A stretch of 64,000 nucleotides of DNA from Zasmidium citrigriseum (Eukaryota > Ascomycota > Dothideomycetes > Mycosphaerellales > Mycosphaerellaceae), in the NCBI GenBank assembly GCA_002786025.1, contig NHNW01000034.1:124001-188000 (forward strand). The letters run 5' to 3'. The notes beneath the pieces were generated by a model. That model was not told the DNA's origin. It saw only the letters and a list, made by a program, of their open reading frames with translations, and did not search any database. The position numbers were made by a program, and so were the translations under genes. Each line of letters opens with the position of its first letter. Position 1 is the first letter of the stretch. Positions 22,860 to 35,000 of the stretch are shown piece by piece.

Positions 22860-24330
22860 TTTCGCTATAAAGATATAAGCTAACCGCGAGAATAACCGAC
22901 CTATAGCTAAACGGCGAGCGTTCTAAGCTACGGAAAGGTTTCCCTATAATTACCGACCTAGACGAAGTTATAGAAATATACTTTAAAACTCGTAAGGATA
23001 GTAAGAGTACGTATAAGGTCCGCCTTTAATTACTTAATATTACCGGCTACTATTACGAATAGTACCGCGTTATAATCCGGGACCTATTACGTTAACTAGT
23101 TATACTAAACAGTAAACTTATAGAGCTATAGAACGAGGACAATACGGAGGAAGATAAGGACGGTAGGATAGTATATATCTAGCGTAAAGGCGAGCGGCTA
23201 AAGTAGTAGTAGATCCCGATATTAGGTACTATCTTAGATACTCTAAATATGTTTATTAACTTTAAGATTATCCCGGAGACGTAGGAGAAGCTATTCGGTA
23301 CTAAGTTAGTATAGGACGACACTTCCGCTAATCTATAAGGAAATAGATTCTACGGCTCTCCGCTACTACCGGGTAAGTATTATAGTAAGCTAAGATACAC
23401 GTAGTAGCGACTAATATATTCTTATAGATAAGCTAGAAGACGTCGCTAGGCTCCTATTTATAACGCGCGTTTAGTTAATAGAGTACTAGGTTAAAGACGA
23501 GAAGTCCGATATATTAAATAGAGTAGGTAGCGTACTACGATAGGCGATATTAGAGGACTAGCGGCAAGTAGTCGATCCTTAAATTAAGGTCGTAGTAGGT
23601 GCGGAGGACTAGATCTTAGAGGCGTAGGTAGTAAAGAAAGTCGAAAACCTATATATTCTAAGCCCGCTAAAGAAGAGAAGGACTAGGAAGGGCTTCGTCG
23701 ACCCTAAAGCTAATCGAGAGGTACTACTAGAAGAAGATATCGAGCTCGATAATACTCTCGTTATCTTCAAGTTTAAAGATTTTAATAAGCGACCTCTACC
23801 GCCTACTATACTATAGCGATAGACGGAGCCTTTCCCTTACTTCGTTAAAGAGCTACTCCGTAACCTAGAGCGCGTAGACGGGGGCCTAAATAAGAAGAGT
23901 AAGCGGTAGCTATTAAGTATCGACGTAGTCTAGAAGAAGGTTAAAGAATATAAGTTCGGCGACTACGAGAAAGGCTACCTCTATACTAAGTACTACTTAA
24001 ACGGGATAGGACTAGCCCGGTACGTAAGAATTAGTACCGACCGTAACGTAGAGGATTTAGTAGTTCTAGCCTTAGATAGGTATACTAGGAACGGAGACGG
24101 TCGTATACGTATCTTATACGTAGAGGGTAAGGTACTAGTAGAGGTAACCGACGACTAGCTAGAGTATCTCTCGCTACCTCTAAGACTACGTAGTCTATAA
24201 GGAGATTATAAATAAGAAGATACTCGGAAGATATACTTAAATATAGATAGCGGCGTTAATATAAAAGACTAAGAAATAGACGTAAAGAGTAAACGACTAG
24301 GTAGATAGAACTTTAGTCGTAGAATATAAA
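22860..24330 (+). pseudogene. Relic B, left copy
   Basis: A plus-strand frame with RIP-type stops. Recognisable stretches include RFYGSPLLPGKYYSKLRY near 23,350 and, near 23,830-23,960, EPFPYFVKELLRNLE, VDGGLNKKSKR and LLSIDVV, with TAG where Trp is likely. The right copy (38,600-40,040) has EPFVYFLKELLRDLEYVDGG and LLSIDVV at the same place. The family is unknown to me. No reverse transcriptase or transposase motif was seen. Confidence 0.55.
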
Positions 24331-24479
24331 ATATTATTTAAAGCTATTCCTCTTATATATCTATATTACCGAAACTATATATCGAGAGCTCTCGAGATAT
24401 AGTTTACTAATAACCGATTATATTATATAGTATATTACGGGTAGTTATAACCTAGAGGCGAGACTATTTAGTAATAGTA

Positions 24480-26150
24480 ATATTATTAAGTTTAAAGGTA
24501 ATATACCGCGTTATCCCTAGACGCTCTCGTCTTCTTATCCCTCGGCCTAGTAGATTATACGCTAGACGTATACGGTTACGTCTAGCGTCGTAAAGATATC
24601 TTTTAGAGAAGCTACCTAGACCTTCTTAATAGCTACCTATATTATAGAGTATCTACCCTTATAATCGAGATCCTCCTTATTATATTCTATCGTAAGCTCG
24701 AGACGACGAGGCGAGGTTTTAGCGAAGTCGAAATAACTAGCGGAGTAACCTATATTAAGGAAGGTAAGAGATATCTTCTTAAGGTAAGTAAGGCTACGTT
24801 CTTTAAAGAACGCTAGATACTTACTAAGCGGAGAGGACTCGTAGATTTCGTCCTCGGTAAGATACTCGTCGAGTATAATAGAGTAATCGAATAAGTTATA
24901 GCGATAGAAGAGAGGTAGGGAGATCCGGCGGGTAATCTTATAGGCCTAGTAAATAACGGGAGTTAGACTAGTAAAAGTAAGTATATTCTCGAATAAGACG
25001 GCGTAGGTATAGATACGGGATTGTAATTCCTCGGGGAGATCGAGAAGACGGGATAGCTCGTCTATTTCGATTCTAGGGCGTAGCTCGTCTATTTCGATTC
25101 TAGGGTATAGATTAGAAAGATAAAGTCGTAAAAGCGGATAGATTAAGGAAAGAGGATTACGCGTACTAAGCCGAGAACGGAATCTCTAGTATCTCCGACG
25201 CCGTCTAATATTAAAGTATAGCGAGCAAATTAGTAACGCGAAACTTAATTACGCTACTAAAGACTACTATAGTCTATAAAGATAAGCGTCGCGAGTATCG
25301 TTTCTAGCCGCGAGGGTATCGAAGGAGTCCTAGTTATATAGCGGGTTCTTTAAATAGTCGTTAAGCGCTCTATTACTAAATCTAAACCTCGTACTCGAGG
25401 TAGGATAGTTAGGAGTAGAGTAGTAGGCGGTTATAGTCTTACTATCCTATAAGCTAAGGACCTCTAAAGGAATTGTAGAATAGTCGGAGTAAGAGCCCGA
25501 TACTATACCGCCGTCCTTAATATACTCCTTAATCGCCTTAGCCTAGCTAGGTATACGCGCGTAATTAAACTATAAGTAGGGAATAGCTTCCTTTATTAGA
25601 CGAAGAGTCGAGCGAAGGCCGGAGTATTAGAAGGGGTACTTATACTTAGGATAGGGTGCTACCTTCCCCTTCTTCTTAGTCGGAAGCGCTACGTCGATCT
25701 CTTCGTCGGATACTTAGCTAACTCCTATAGTAGCTAGAGGAATAGTAGAAATAGGTTAAGTAACGTTAGGAGCTACGGCGGCTACGGTAGCGTTCTATTA
25801 GGCTTAGGAAACCTTAGGACGATCGCGTCTAGATAATTTAATCTCCTAGGTAATACTAGGCGCGCTAACGTCGACAAAATAAGGATCTCTAGATAGATAA
25901 CTCTTTATATACTCTATCTTAGCGATAGTATAGCTATAGCCTTTAGAGTAGAGGAATAATAAGGTAAGTAAATAGACCGAGAACGCCTTACTAGTAGAGT
26001 CGAGTAAGAGAGGCGGGTACGTAATAAAGTTAGAAGCTTAGAGAGCGCGGTAGAGAGACCCGAACGAGGCGTAGCGCTAGCTAGTCTTCTTATCGGGATA
26101 CTTTTAGTAGGTATACCTACGTAGGTAGTATAAGATATTCGTCTACTAGG
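24480..26150 (-). pseudogene. Relic C, left copy, F-box-like segment
   Basis: One or two minus-strand relics. The downstream part reads RIEIDELSRLLDLPEELQS followed by RIYTYAVLFENIL. This resembles the LPxELxxxIY start of fungal F-box-like proteins, a weak assignment. The upstream part contains KYKYPF, a TAG, YSGLRSTLRLIKEAIPYL and KEYIKDGGIVSGSYSDYS. Stops fall at likely Gln or Trp codons. The right copy is at 40,200-41,870. Confidence 0.5.
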
Positions 26151-26199
26151 CGAATACTCTATATAAAACACACTCTAGCGGAGGACTATATTTAAAGAA

Positions 26200-28450
26200 G
26201 GCGGAAAATAGTATACTCTATAGATAAAATACGGCTATAGCGGACGAGGAATACCGCGGAATTATATTAGAGCTAAGGCCTACCTACGTAAGGTTAAAAG
26301 CTAGTATATCGATCTTATCGTCGAACTATAACGTTTCTAGGATAGCGGAGATATAGTATAGGACGCTAACGCTAGGGGGCGGACGTATTATATATCGAGG
26401 AGGGCGTAGACCGGGATAAGAGAGGCAAGTTAGTTAAATCTAGAGAAGGGGACGCCCTTAGAATAGTCCGAAAAAACTTTATTAGAGTAGGCGATCGTAG
26501 TCTCGTTAGTATAAGTATATCGTCTAAGGAAGTCGGTAAGTAAGAGCGAAGTATATCCGTACGAGCTTCGATACGGGTAAGTAAATACCTTTAGGAAGAC
26601 GGATCTTAGGTGTAAGCCTATAACGATAGTACGAATCGAGGACTAGTAGCTAGTACCGGTTAGCGAGTTATAGTCCTATATACTAGAGATATAGCTTAGT
26701 TAAAAGTAGTAAGGAAGTAAACGATCTACTCTCTAGAGAAATAAAGGGGATACGAAGCTAGGTAGGACGATAGATCCTAGAGAACGCTATCCGAACGCTC
26801 TTACTCTTCTCCTAGTATTTCGATATCGACGGCGAGTATACGAGTCTAGTATTCGGCGTTAAAGACGCTAGACTCGCTAGCCTCGGTAAAGGCTTAAAAG
26901 ATATTAAGGCTATATTCCTCTACTATAGCTAGAGATTCTAGTATATCGAATAGGGTCTAAGTAGCTTCTAAGGGGAGGCCTTCGGGGAGGCCTAGAAGAG
27001 AGGAGAAAAAGTCTATATCGTTAGTAGAGACGGATAGGTCGTAGAGACTAGGGTCGTTAGAGCTAGGGTTAAAGTCGGCGAACTCGTCTATATAGCTAAA
27101 GTCGAAATTGCTAAGATCGAGATCTATAGTATCGAGATCTATATTAGAGAAGAGGTCTTAAAACGACTACGAGCCGAGTAGAAGAGCCGGTAAAGTAGGG
27201 GGTCCGGTTAATCGAGTAGACCGGTATAGAGTAGTAAAAAGGGAGTTAGAGGACTAATTAGTCGACGTAGAGCTACTACTAATACTATAGGAAGGAGTAT
27301 TAAGATAGGGAGTTACTTAAGCGAGCGCGGAGTACGAGGCGCGTTCTAAAGGTACTCTATATTCTTAATTCGAGTACGGATAGTACTATAGCTATCGAGT
27401 ATAGACGTTACGATAGATAGAGGAGTAGATCGATTAACGCGGATAGTAGATTACTAAAGGTAGCGTAACTCCTTATAGACTAGACGTAATACTTTCCTAT
27501 AGTTTATAGTCGGTAACTCGAGCTTATTTACGTACTCGAGAGCCCGGGGATACTAAGTACGGATCTTAACGATATCGAGGGGTCGACTCGAGAGTATAGT
27601 CTTTATAGTAGGACGGAAACGAGCGTAGAAAGGGCGTTAGTAGGAGGACGGTCTAGAGAGCTACGTCTAGATCGTAGTTATAATACTAGCGGCTAAATTG
27701 TTCCTCGCGGAGGCGATTAACGTTCTCTATTATAATATCGGCGTAATTAGAGGATAGCTTCTTCGTTTCGCTCTTCTAGGAATACCCTATAATAAAGGGG
27801 ATAGCGCTCGAAGTACTAGTTTCGAGGTAGCGCCTAAAGTATAGGTATTAGTAGCGAATCTACGGCGGATAGTATTAGTACCGCTAATATTAAAAGCGCT
27901 ACCGATACGAGCGATCCACTTAATATAACCGATAATCCGTCGGGTGTTTATAGCGTACTATAGCGACGTCGACTTATACGATATATAGTAGCGTAGTAGC
28001 TAAGGGAATAGGAAAGCGTCGCCGTTATAGTACTAAAATATCTTATAATTACGTCGATCGATCGTATCTAAGAGGTCTTAAAGTATATTATAAATACGAG
28101 GCTTACCGTTAATAGTATTAGTAGCCTACCTATAGGCGAGTAGAGTTCTAAGAAAGTTAACGATAGGATCGAGCTAGCCGTACTTAGTAAGGTATTAGAA
28201 AGGGCGTATACGACGGTTTATAAATAGCTTCTAACTATCCTTGCCCTTATCGTACTAATTAGTCTAGGTAAGGACGAGGTCCTAAATATCCTTCGGCCCT
28301 CGAGAGTTAATACTATATAGCGGAGTTTAGGAGCCGCTATATCGGGCGATAGGCGCTTATTCTTAATCTATCCGAGACTAATAGGTTAAGCGCTAGTAGT
28401 AATAATCTAGCTCTAGAGAAGGAGACCGAGCCGGAGGAATTAGGTATAGT
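26200..28450 (-). pseudogene. Relic D, left copy
   Basis: A long minus-strand relic, near-identical in large parts to the right copy at 41,880-44,170. Readable segments are SSNYADIIIENVNRLREEQF, RPLDIVKIRT, LELPTINYRKVLRLVYKEL and SILDSYSTIRTRIKNIEYL, followed by a Ser/Asp-rich tail (IDLDTIDLDLSNFDFSYID). The tail resembles a C-terminal acidic region of a fungal regulator, but there is no diagnostic domain. Confidence 0.55.
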
Positions 28451-28519
28451 AATACTAAATAAAAGGGCGGAGTAGATAAAGCGGCGGATAGAGATAGAGG
28501 AGGCTTATATAGGGAGACT

Positions 28520-29125
28520 CTCTTTCTACCGGTTACTCTATAAAGTAATATTAGTCTCGCTAGCGCTCTTAAACAACTAGGCGTAAATAAATCTATAAGC
28601 GCGATTGTCCTAGCCGCTCTTACCGTACTTATAACTAAAGCTAGTAAGGCGTACGCCGAATTAGTTAATAATAGACGACTATTAGAAGGGATAATCGCGG
28701 CGTTTAAGAGTATACTTATTCTAGTAAGCGAGACGTTTAACGACCTCGTAGGCGGCGAGAATACGAGGAGGATTCCGCTACGGAAAGTAAGGTTCGGTCT
28801 CCTTAATATATATACTATCTATAGCGTCGAAGTAACGGCGGAGAGCTCTACTATAGGTAGAGTCCTAAGCTAAGGACTTAGAGTAATCGTATCTAGTAGC
28901 CTATTAACCGCGGATACGACCGATCTACTTAGTAGATTAGGCGAAGGCCTTATTAGATACGGTTCCGAGACTCGTATAGTTTCTCTTAGAGAGTCGATCG
29001 CGGTCTTTCTATTCGGTTATAGACTATTAGCGAGTAGCCTCCTATGCCTTATAGTCGTCTAGTATAACGCCGTCGTCGTCGAGGCTCTACTAGAGGTCCG
29101 GATTAAGAGTATATAATAGCGTATT
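28520..29125 (+). pseudogene. Relic E, left copy
   Basis: A plus-strand frame that is open over about 200 codons with few stops. It reads SALKQLGVNKSISAIVLAAL, AELVNNRRLLEGIIAAFK, ILILVSETFNDLVGG and SSSLLTADTTDLLSRLGEG. The right copy (44,260-44,870) reads AELVNNGRLLE, ILVTETFNNFVGG and SSSLLTADTSDLLS. The pattern is of a helical, partly hydrophobic N-terminal domain such as fungal NACHT-associated or ankyrin proteins carry. That is only a guess. Confidence 0.5.
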
Positions 29126-29180
29126 AAGAAGGGAAGGGTAATATAGTATAGTAGTAGGTAAGAGGGAAAGATAGATATAA

Positions 29181-30420
29181 GAGAGAGAGAGAGAGTAAGA
29201 ACGAAACAAGGAAACTAATAAGTACGAGTTTAATACGTACTCGTTAATATTACGACCCTAAAGCGATAGGTTCCTTAGTCTACCTAGTAAATAGGTTCTC
29301 TAGTCGTAGATCGCGGGGAAAGGTTATTATAGAGATTATAGGTAGCCCTTATAAGGCCGAGCCTAACTTTTAATCTTCGAATAGTCGCCTAGTTAGAATA
29401 GCTACAACTTTAAATTTATACTATAACCTAGCTAGGAGGCGACTAACTTCGAGGTTTAAATCTTATATAGATATTACTCGATATAGGGATTAGATTAGAG
29501 GAAATATTAATTTAAAATAATTAGGCCGGAAGGTTTAGGATCTTAAAAGTAGCTAGGGCGTAGTTCTATAGTTTCGACTAGTATTATTCGTACTAATTAG
29601 TACCCGAAAATCGAAGAGAATAGTCGGCGGAGCGCTATAAGCCGAGGACGACGATCCGATATTAAAGAGGGTATAAGGCAAGGGCGAGGAACTCGGAGAC
29701 GTTATAGTAAGTAGCGGGACGAAAAACATAGTATATACGAGGACTATTAGGGATAATATTATATTTAAGGATAAGGATTATTAGAGATCTTAGAGTAGTT
29801 CCGGGCTTACTATACTTAGAATACTATAATTAGCGGACTAAGTAAGGAGATAGTCTAAGCTTCTAAGGCTACTACTACGTAGCTATATAATGCTTCCCTT
29901 ACGTGTAAAGTTAAGACTAGCCTCGCGGCCTCCTAGATATCGACTACACTAAGTTCTAGAAGAACGGCGAATTTAATAGCCTAAAGACCACCTAGAATAC
30001 CTAGGGTATACTTAAGAGGAAGTTTACGGCTATAAACCCGGAAGCCGCTAAGGCTACTACCGCTACGCCTAAGTCTAAGGCGACTCTAGACGAACGGGGA
30101 ATTGAATAACCTTAAGACCTCTAGAACACCTAGGGTACGCTTAAGAAGAAGACTACGGTAACAAACGTCGAAGCCGGTAACATTGCTACCGCTCCGCCTA
30201 AGTCTAAGGCGATTCTATAGAAGTAAGGACGAGGCTGCTTCTAACGAGCTAGCTAGCGAGAAGGAGGCCGAGAAGGACACGCTATTAGCCGCCGAGGAGG
30301 CGAAAAGAAGGAGGATATTAAGATAGAGGGTGCTAGGGATAAGTAGGCTTCTCGTCTTCTCTTACTAACTTCCTTTCTATCTCTTTCTATAATTGTTTCT
30401 ACGCGGGAGGCTCTACCGCA
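29181..30420. other. Spacer left part with RIP and a 130-base duplication
   Basis: This begins with a GA-rich simple repeat near 29,190 and contains an imperfect inverted repeat near 29,380-29,455 (TCGCCT...AGGCGA arms). It also holds the 130-base duplication at 29,964-30,223. A plus-strand frame reads NGEFNSLK and PKSKATLDERG, then a Lys/Glu-rich ASNELASEKEAEKDTLLAA segment near 30,250. CpA and TpG are somewhat more frequent than in the 8 kb repeats. Confidence 0.5.
29964..30223 (+). repeat. 130-base tandem duplication
   Basis: Two imperfect units start at 29,964 and 30,094. Both end in CCTAAGTCTAAGGCG(A/C)(T/C)TCTA. In the plus frame they read NTQGILKRKF...PKSKATL and NTQGTLKKKT...PKSKAIL, taking TAG as former Gln, so this was probably an internal protein repeat. 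Confidence 0.65.
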
Positions 30421-32810
30421 TTCCTATACTTATACCTATAAACCGACCGCTATTCGCTTACTTACTCTAATAGTACCGATCTAGTAGTAGACGGAAATAC
30501 CGACATTATAGCCGACTCCCTAAACATAAACGCCTATCCCTCTAAGGACCCCTTTCGACTTCCCTTTTATATTTTCTCCTATAGCTATCGAGTATACTAG
30601 TAGGCGTTCTTACTACCTTAGGGACTTTATAGACGGTAAGGCTATTTCTTTAAGGAATAGGTAGTAGAGTTTCTATATCGAACCGTAATATCTAATAGCG
30701 AAATCCGAGAAAAGAGAAGGGGAAGAGGCACTAGACTTTCTATATAGAGCTATAGATTTAATAGTAAAATCCGGAAGGGTTACGCTATAGAAGTAGTAAG
30801 AGAAGGTGCAAGACGCTAAGTATATAGGTACGGGCAACGACACTACCTATTCTGCGTCCGATAACGGCTTAGGTCGCTTCGGGAGCTATACTACGTATTT
30901 ATACGAAGACTAGCTAACGCCTCTTTACTCGTATTACAAATCTATACTCTTAATATTAAGGCTTTCGTTATACCGTACGCTACTACCGCTATACTAGCCG
31001 CGCTACTCGTTATACGTAAGGCTAACGACCTATTTCTAGAGAGATAATAGTATTAAGGCTTTTAATATACTATCCGCTACTACCGCTATACTAGCCGCGC
31101 GGCTCGCTATACTTATAGCTAATATCTTCCTACTTCTACTAGAGATCCTATATATTACGCCGAAATCGACGCTTATTAAGACACGATTAACGCTTCCAAT
31201 ATGCCGCTCGCCTTTTCTATCTTACTCGCTACTCTACTTGCCGTAAATATAGCTAATATCCTCCTAACCCTACTAAAGATCGAGCACGCTACACTTAAGA
31301 ACATACTCGTTAACGGCGCGTGTCTAAGTATCGGCCTCGTCTAGGGTAACGACCTATTACTACGGAGATACTATCGAGACTTTAGCTATACTACTCGCTA
31401 TTAGTATCTATAGCGCTATAGGGGACTTCTAACGTCTCGAAGACGATATCTTGCCGCGCGCTTTTGCTACGTACGTCTATACGCGGTAACGGGGAGCTAG
31501 ATAGAAGTAAATACTACTATATCTATCTAGCTAAAGATCTAGAACAATAGTAACGTGTAGCTCGTAATATAATATTACTATGTTAAACACCTTGTAATCT
31601 ATAAGTTTAACGCGATTATCTAAGCTACCGAGACCGTTAACGATCTTCTCTAACCCTACTTTATCGCCTAGGAAGCCGCTATCGTAACCTCTTAACCCCC
31701 TAGTATCCGCGATAGTATCGTAGCGCTTATCTATAATAAGCGCTATATATTCTTACTATATACTATTAGCGAGGATAACAAACAGCTAGAGGAAGTTATA
31801 GATATAGATCGAGGCCTAGCTATCGAATTACGGAAGAAGGCTACGAGAGATACGGCGACAAAGGATTCCGAGGAGCTAGGTACGGCTACCGACACCGTCG
31901 ACGATCTTTCCTAGCGCTATATTATAGCCTACGGGGACTCTCTTACTACTTCCGCTATTCGCGAAAGCGTCGTATCTTCGTAGAAACGTCGTGTTATAGC
32001 CTAGGATATAAAGACACTAGGTACCTCTATAGATTCGACTACGGTACTACTAGCGAGAGCTATAGTAAGCGCTACTCGTTAAGTATCTCTATATATTCGA
32101 CTACGACACCGGTAGCGAGAGCTATACTATAAGCTATAGCGATAAGTTTAAGCTGCCTATAGAATCTAGGATAGTATTAGAAACCTTAGCTATAGTAAGC
32201 GCTCTATAGCTAAATATATAGGTACTACGGGTGTATATAGGAGCCTATAAAGACTTTACTCCTAAAGCGTACTGTCGTTTCTACGACAGGGACGTCGTAC
32301 CTCTCTAATACTCGGAACTACCTCGCCTAGCTTAATAGTTCTACGAAGAACATACTTCACGAATTCTAAATATAATACTAGCTACGTCTATGCCCGGCTT
32401 TAAGTAAGCCCTACTAGTTTAGACTAATATAACTATACTATCTCGCGCCTTTGCTACTACTAAACCAACTTATATTATTATCGACTTAGGCGCCTCTTAG
32501 CACTTCTACAATAACCGTAACAAGGTTTCGAGTTTTAAGGCTATTCCCGACCTTACTATATAGTGCGTAAAAGGACATGTCTTCGTATATAGTACTAGCG
32601 ATATATTAGTCGACGCGTTTTCTAATGTTCTCTACGTTCCTAAGTTATTTATCGATCTCCTCTCTACGGAAGCACTTCGTTAGAAGGGCCTTTTCTACCG
32701 TACTAACAATTAAACGCTCTTAATAGCCGAGGGCGAGGTTGCCGTAGTATACTTAAAGAGGAGATTATCGTTAATAGAGATTATTATCTATCTATAACTT
32801 AAATATTGAA
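30420..32810 (+). mobile_element. Ty1/copia-type gag-protease relic
   Basis: A degraded plus-strand frame. Near 32,470-32,800 it reads IIIDLGAS, a TAG for Gln, then HFYNNRNKVSSFKAIPDL, VLVDAFSNVLYVPKLF-like text (ILVDAFSNVLYVPKL) and IDLLSTEALR. This is the layout of the copia aspartic protease (D-S/T-G-A, here with Leu for Ser) and the following pre-integrase segment (NVLYVPxLxxNLLS). Upstream text to about 30,420 is compatible with gag. Integrase and reverse transcriptase are not found downstream, where a satellite begins, so the element is truncated as well as mutated. Confidence 0.6.
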
Positions 32811-32839
32811 AAATTTTATTAAAGAAACAAAAGATAAGA

Positions 32840-35000
32840 GATCTTCTCTAAGGAGTATAATAGATTTTATAGACTTTCTCTAAGGAGTACAATAAGTTTT
32901 ATAGACTTTCTCTAAGGAGTATAATAAATCTTGTAGACTTTCTACAATAAAGTATATTAAGGAAGAGGAATCTCCTCGATGTCTAAAAGGTGAAGCAAAT
33001 AGTCTCTATACTTTTAAAAATAATCTTTAAAGAATATCTCTAATTACGAAACCCGCCTTATAAGGACTCCTCTTAGGTTAAGAACTACCGCCTAAGGATT
33101 GCTCTAATTGTGAAATCTAGCGTCGAAAGACGCCCTCGATGTTAAAAACAGTTAAGATAGAAAGCCTATAATAACGTAAATAGTCGTATAAGAGTCTCTC
33201 TAGTTATAAAAGTAGCCGCTAGAGAATCTCTCCGATAATATATACATACGTCGAAGAATCTCTTAAATAATAGATACGTAGGTTAAGGAACTTTTCGGGT
33301 AACTAAAAACTTTAGTAGAGAATCTCTTTAATAATAAAAAGATCTAGTAGAGAATCTCTCCGCTAGTAAAGGGAACCGTTAAAGGATTTCTCTAACGTTA
33401 AAGATAGCTATTAGAGAATCTCTCCGATAATATAAATAGCCGTTAGAGAATCTCTCTAGTAATAGAAACACCTATCGGAGAACTCCTACGATAGTAGAGA
33501 TAGCTATCGGTAAATCCCTCCGATAGTAGAGATAGCCGTTAGAGAATCCCTCTAACGGTAGAGATAGCCGTAAGAGAATTCCTCCGACGGTAGAGATAGT
33601 CGTAAGAGAATTCCTCCGACAGTAGAGATAGCCGTCGGAGAATCCCTCCGACGGTAGAGATAGCCGTAAGAGAATTCCTCCGACGGCGGAGATAGCCGTC
33701 GGAGAATTCCTCTAATAATAAAAACAATCGTCGGAGGGATTCTCTAATAATAAAAATAGTTGTTAGAGAGATTCTCTAATAATAGAAACCCTTATTAAAG
33801 AATCTCTTCGATAATAAAAATATTTTATAAAGGACTCCTTCTATAATAGAACGAAATGTTAAAGAATTTCTTTAATAGTAAATTAAGTAATTAGAGAATC
33901 TCTTTAATAGTAAAATTAATCGTTAGAGAATCTCTTTTATAATAAACGTAGCGAATAAAGAAATTCTTTACTATTAGAAATCGTTATTAAAGAGATTCTT
34001 TAATTGTGAAAATTGTTACTAGAGAATCTCTTTAGCTCTAAAATTAACTTTATAAGGATTTCTACGATAGTAAAAACTACTAATAAAGGCTCTCTCCGTA
34101 GAGGGATAACGTTATTAAAGGACTCCTTTAATTCTATATATTATAATAGAAGGATCTTATTTATAGTAAACGCCGCGATTTATAGAATTCCCGAATAATA
34201 AAAGGCTTCGACGATAAAAATCGTTTATAAGGAGTTTCTTCTATAACGAACTCTAATCTTAAAGAGTTTCTTTATTAATAAATTATAACGTTAGTAAGTT
34301 CCTATAATATTGTATTACGTTATTACCGAGCTCCTTTAATAATAAAATACCTCGTTACTAGAATCCTTCGAAAGGGAAAAGTATATATAAAGAAACTTAC
34401 CGACAACGACACTAATAGTTAGAGAATCCCTATAATAGTTAAGTACGTAGTCGACTATTTTACTTATTATTAGTAACTATAAGTATAGTACGTCCCTAGC
34501 TATAAATTACGTAGTAAAGGAAAAACTTTTACTACGAATATCTAAATCGTAGAAAGACCTTTATAGGGACAATCGCGATCGTAGAAAACCTAATTTTATA
34601 GCACCTATAATAGTAGAACGAGATCGATTTATATAGCCGCGGTCGTATAAGTACTTAGGTATAGAGGTTCTTAATAATAGATATATACTAAATATGAAAT
34701 TCGCGATACTGTAAATACTACGATAACGAAAGTCGCGGTCGTAGAATAATTTCAATATAACACTTCCAGGTTATAGGGGATCTCGAGTAATCAAAGTCGT
34801 TACTATAAAAATTCCTTAATAACGAAGATTAAGGTCGTAGTTACCCTTCGATGCTAACGTCCGCGATCGCGGGAGATACTTTATAATAAATATCTGTGTC
34901 GTAGGATATCCTCGATAATAGAGATCGCGTTCGTAGGAGGTCTATAAGATAATAGAGATCGCGTTCGTAGGAGGTCCATAAGATTAGAGTCTAATGTTGT
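32840..35000. repeat. Satellite with a strict 32-base period
   Basis: Degenerate units of 32 bases follow one another for about 2.1 kb, roughly 65 copies. Three early units at 32,851-32,946 begin TTCTCTAAGGAGTA. The main group has the form GAGAATCTCTCCGATAATA...GCCGTTA. The last clear units (near 34,910-34,980) end in GAGATCGCGTTCGT. Many units contain a short inverted repeat. The best is CTCCGACGG at 33,678-33,686 with CCGTCGGAG at 33,696-33,704. Because 32 is not a multiple of three, the array is unlikely to be coding. Units diverge more toward the ends. Confidence 0.8.

Larger units (their letters stand above)
21190..29180. repeat. 8 kb direct repeat, left copy
   Basis: This segment is collinear with 36,920-44,930 at an offset of about 15.7 kb. 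Matched landmarks are 22,018 with 37,734, 24,320 with 40,038, 26,172 with 41,886 and 29,041 with 44,791. Similarity is uneven: roughly 60-70 percent by eye near 21.3-21.7 kb and above 90 percent near 26.2 kb. It carries relics A to E of genes that I could not identify. Confidence 0.85.

Noticed and set aside
25914..26171. Apparent 85-residue gene in the RIP block
   Set aside because: It has a low-complexity Ser/Arg/Leu peptide, no homologous reading in the other copy, and lies in the wrong frame relative to relic C.
33539..33727. Minus-strand open frame inside the satellite
   Set aside because: It is only a translation of the 32-base units, whose period is not a multiple of three, so the peptide changes frame at each unit.
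32840..35000. CRISPR-like array of about 32-base repeats
   Set aside because: There are no unique spacers between constant repeats. The units are contiguous and all related to one another, the organism is a fungus, and no cas genes are present. It is a satellite.
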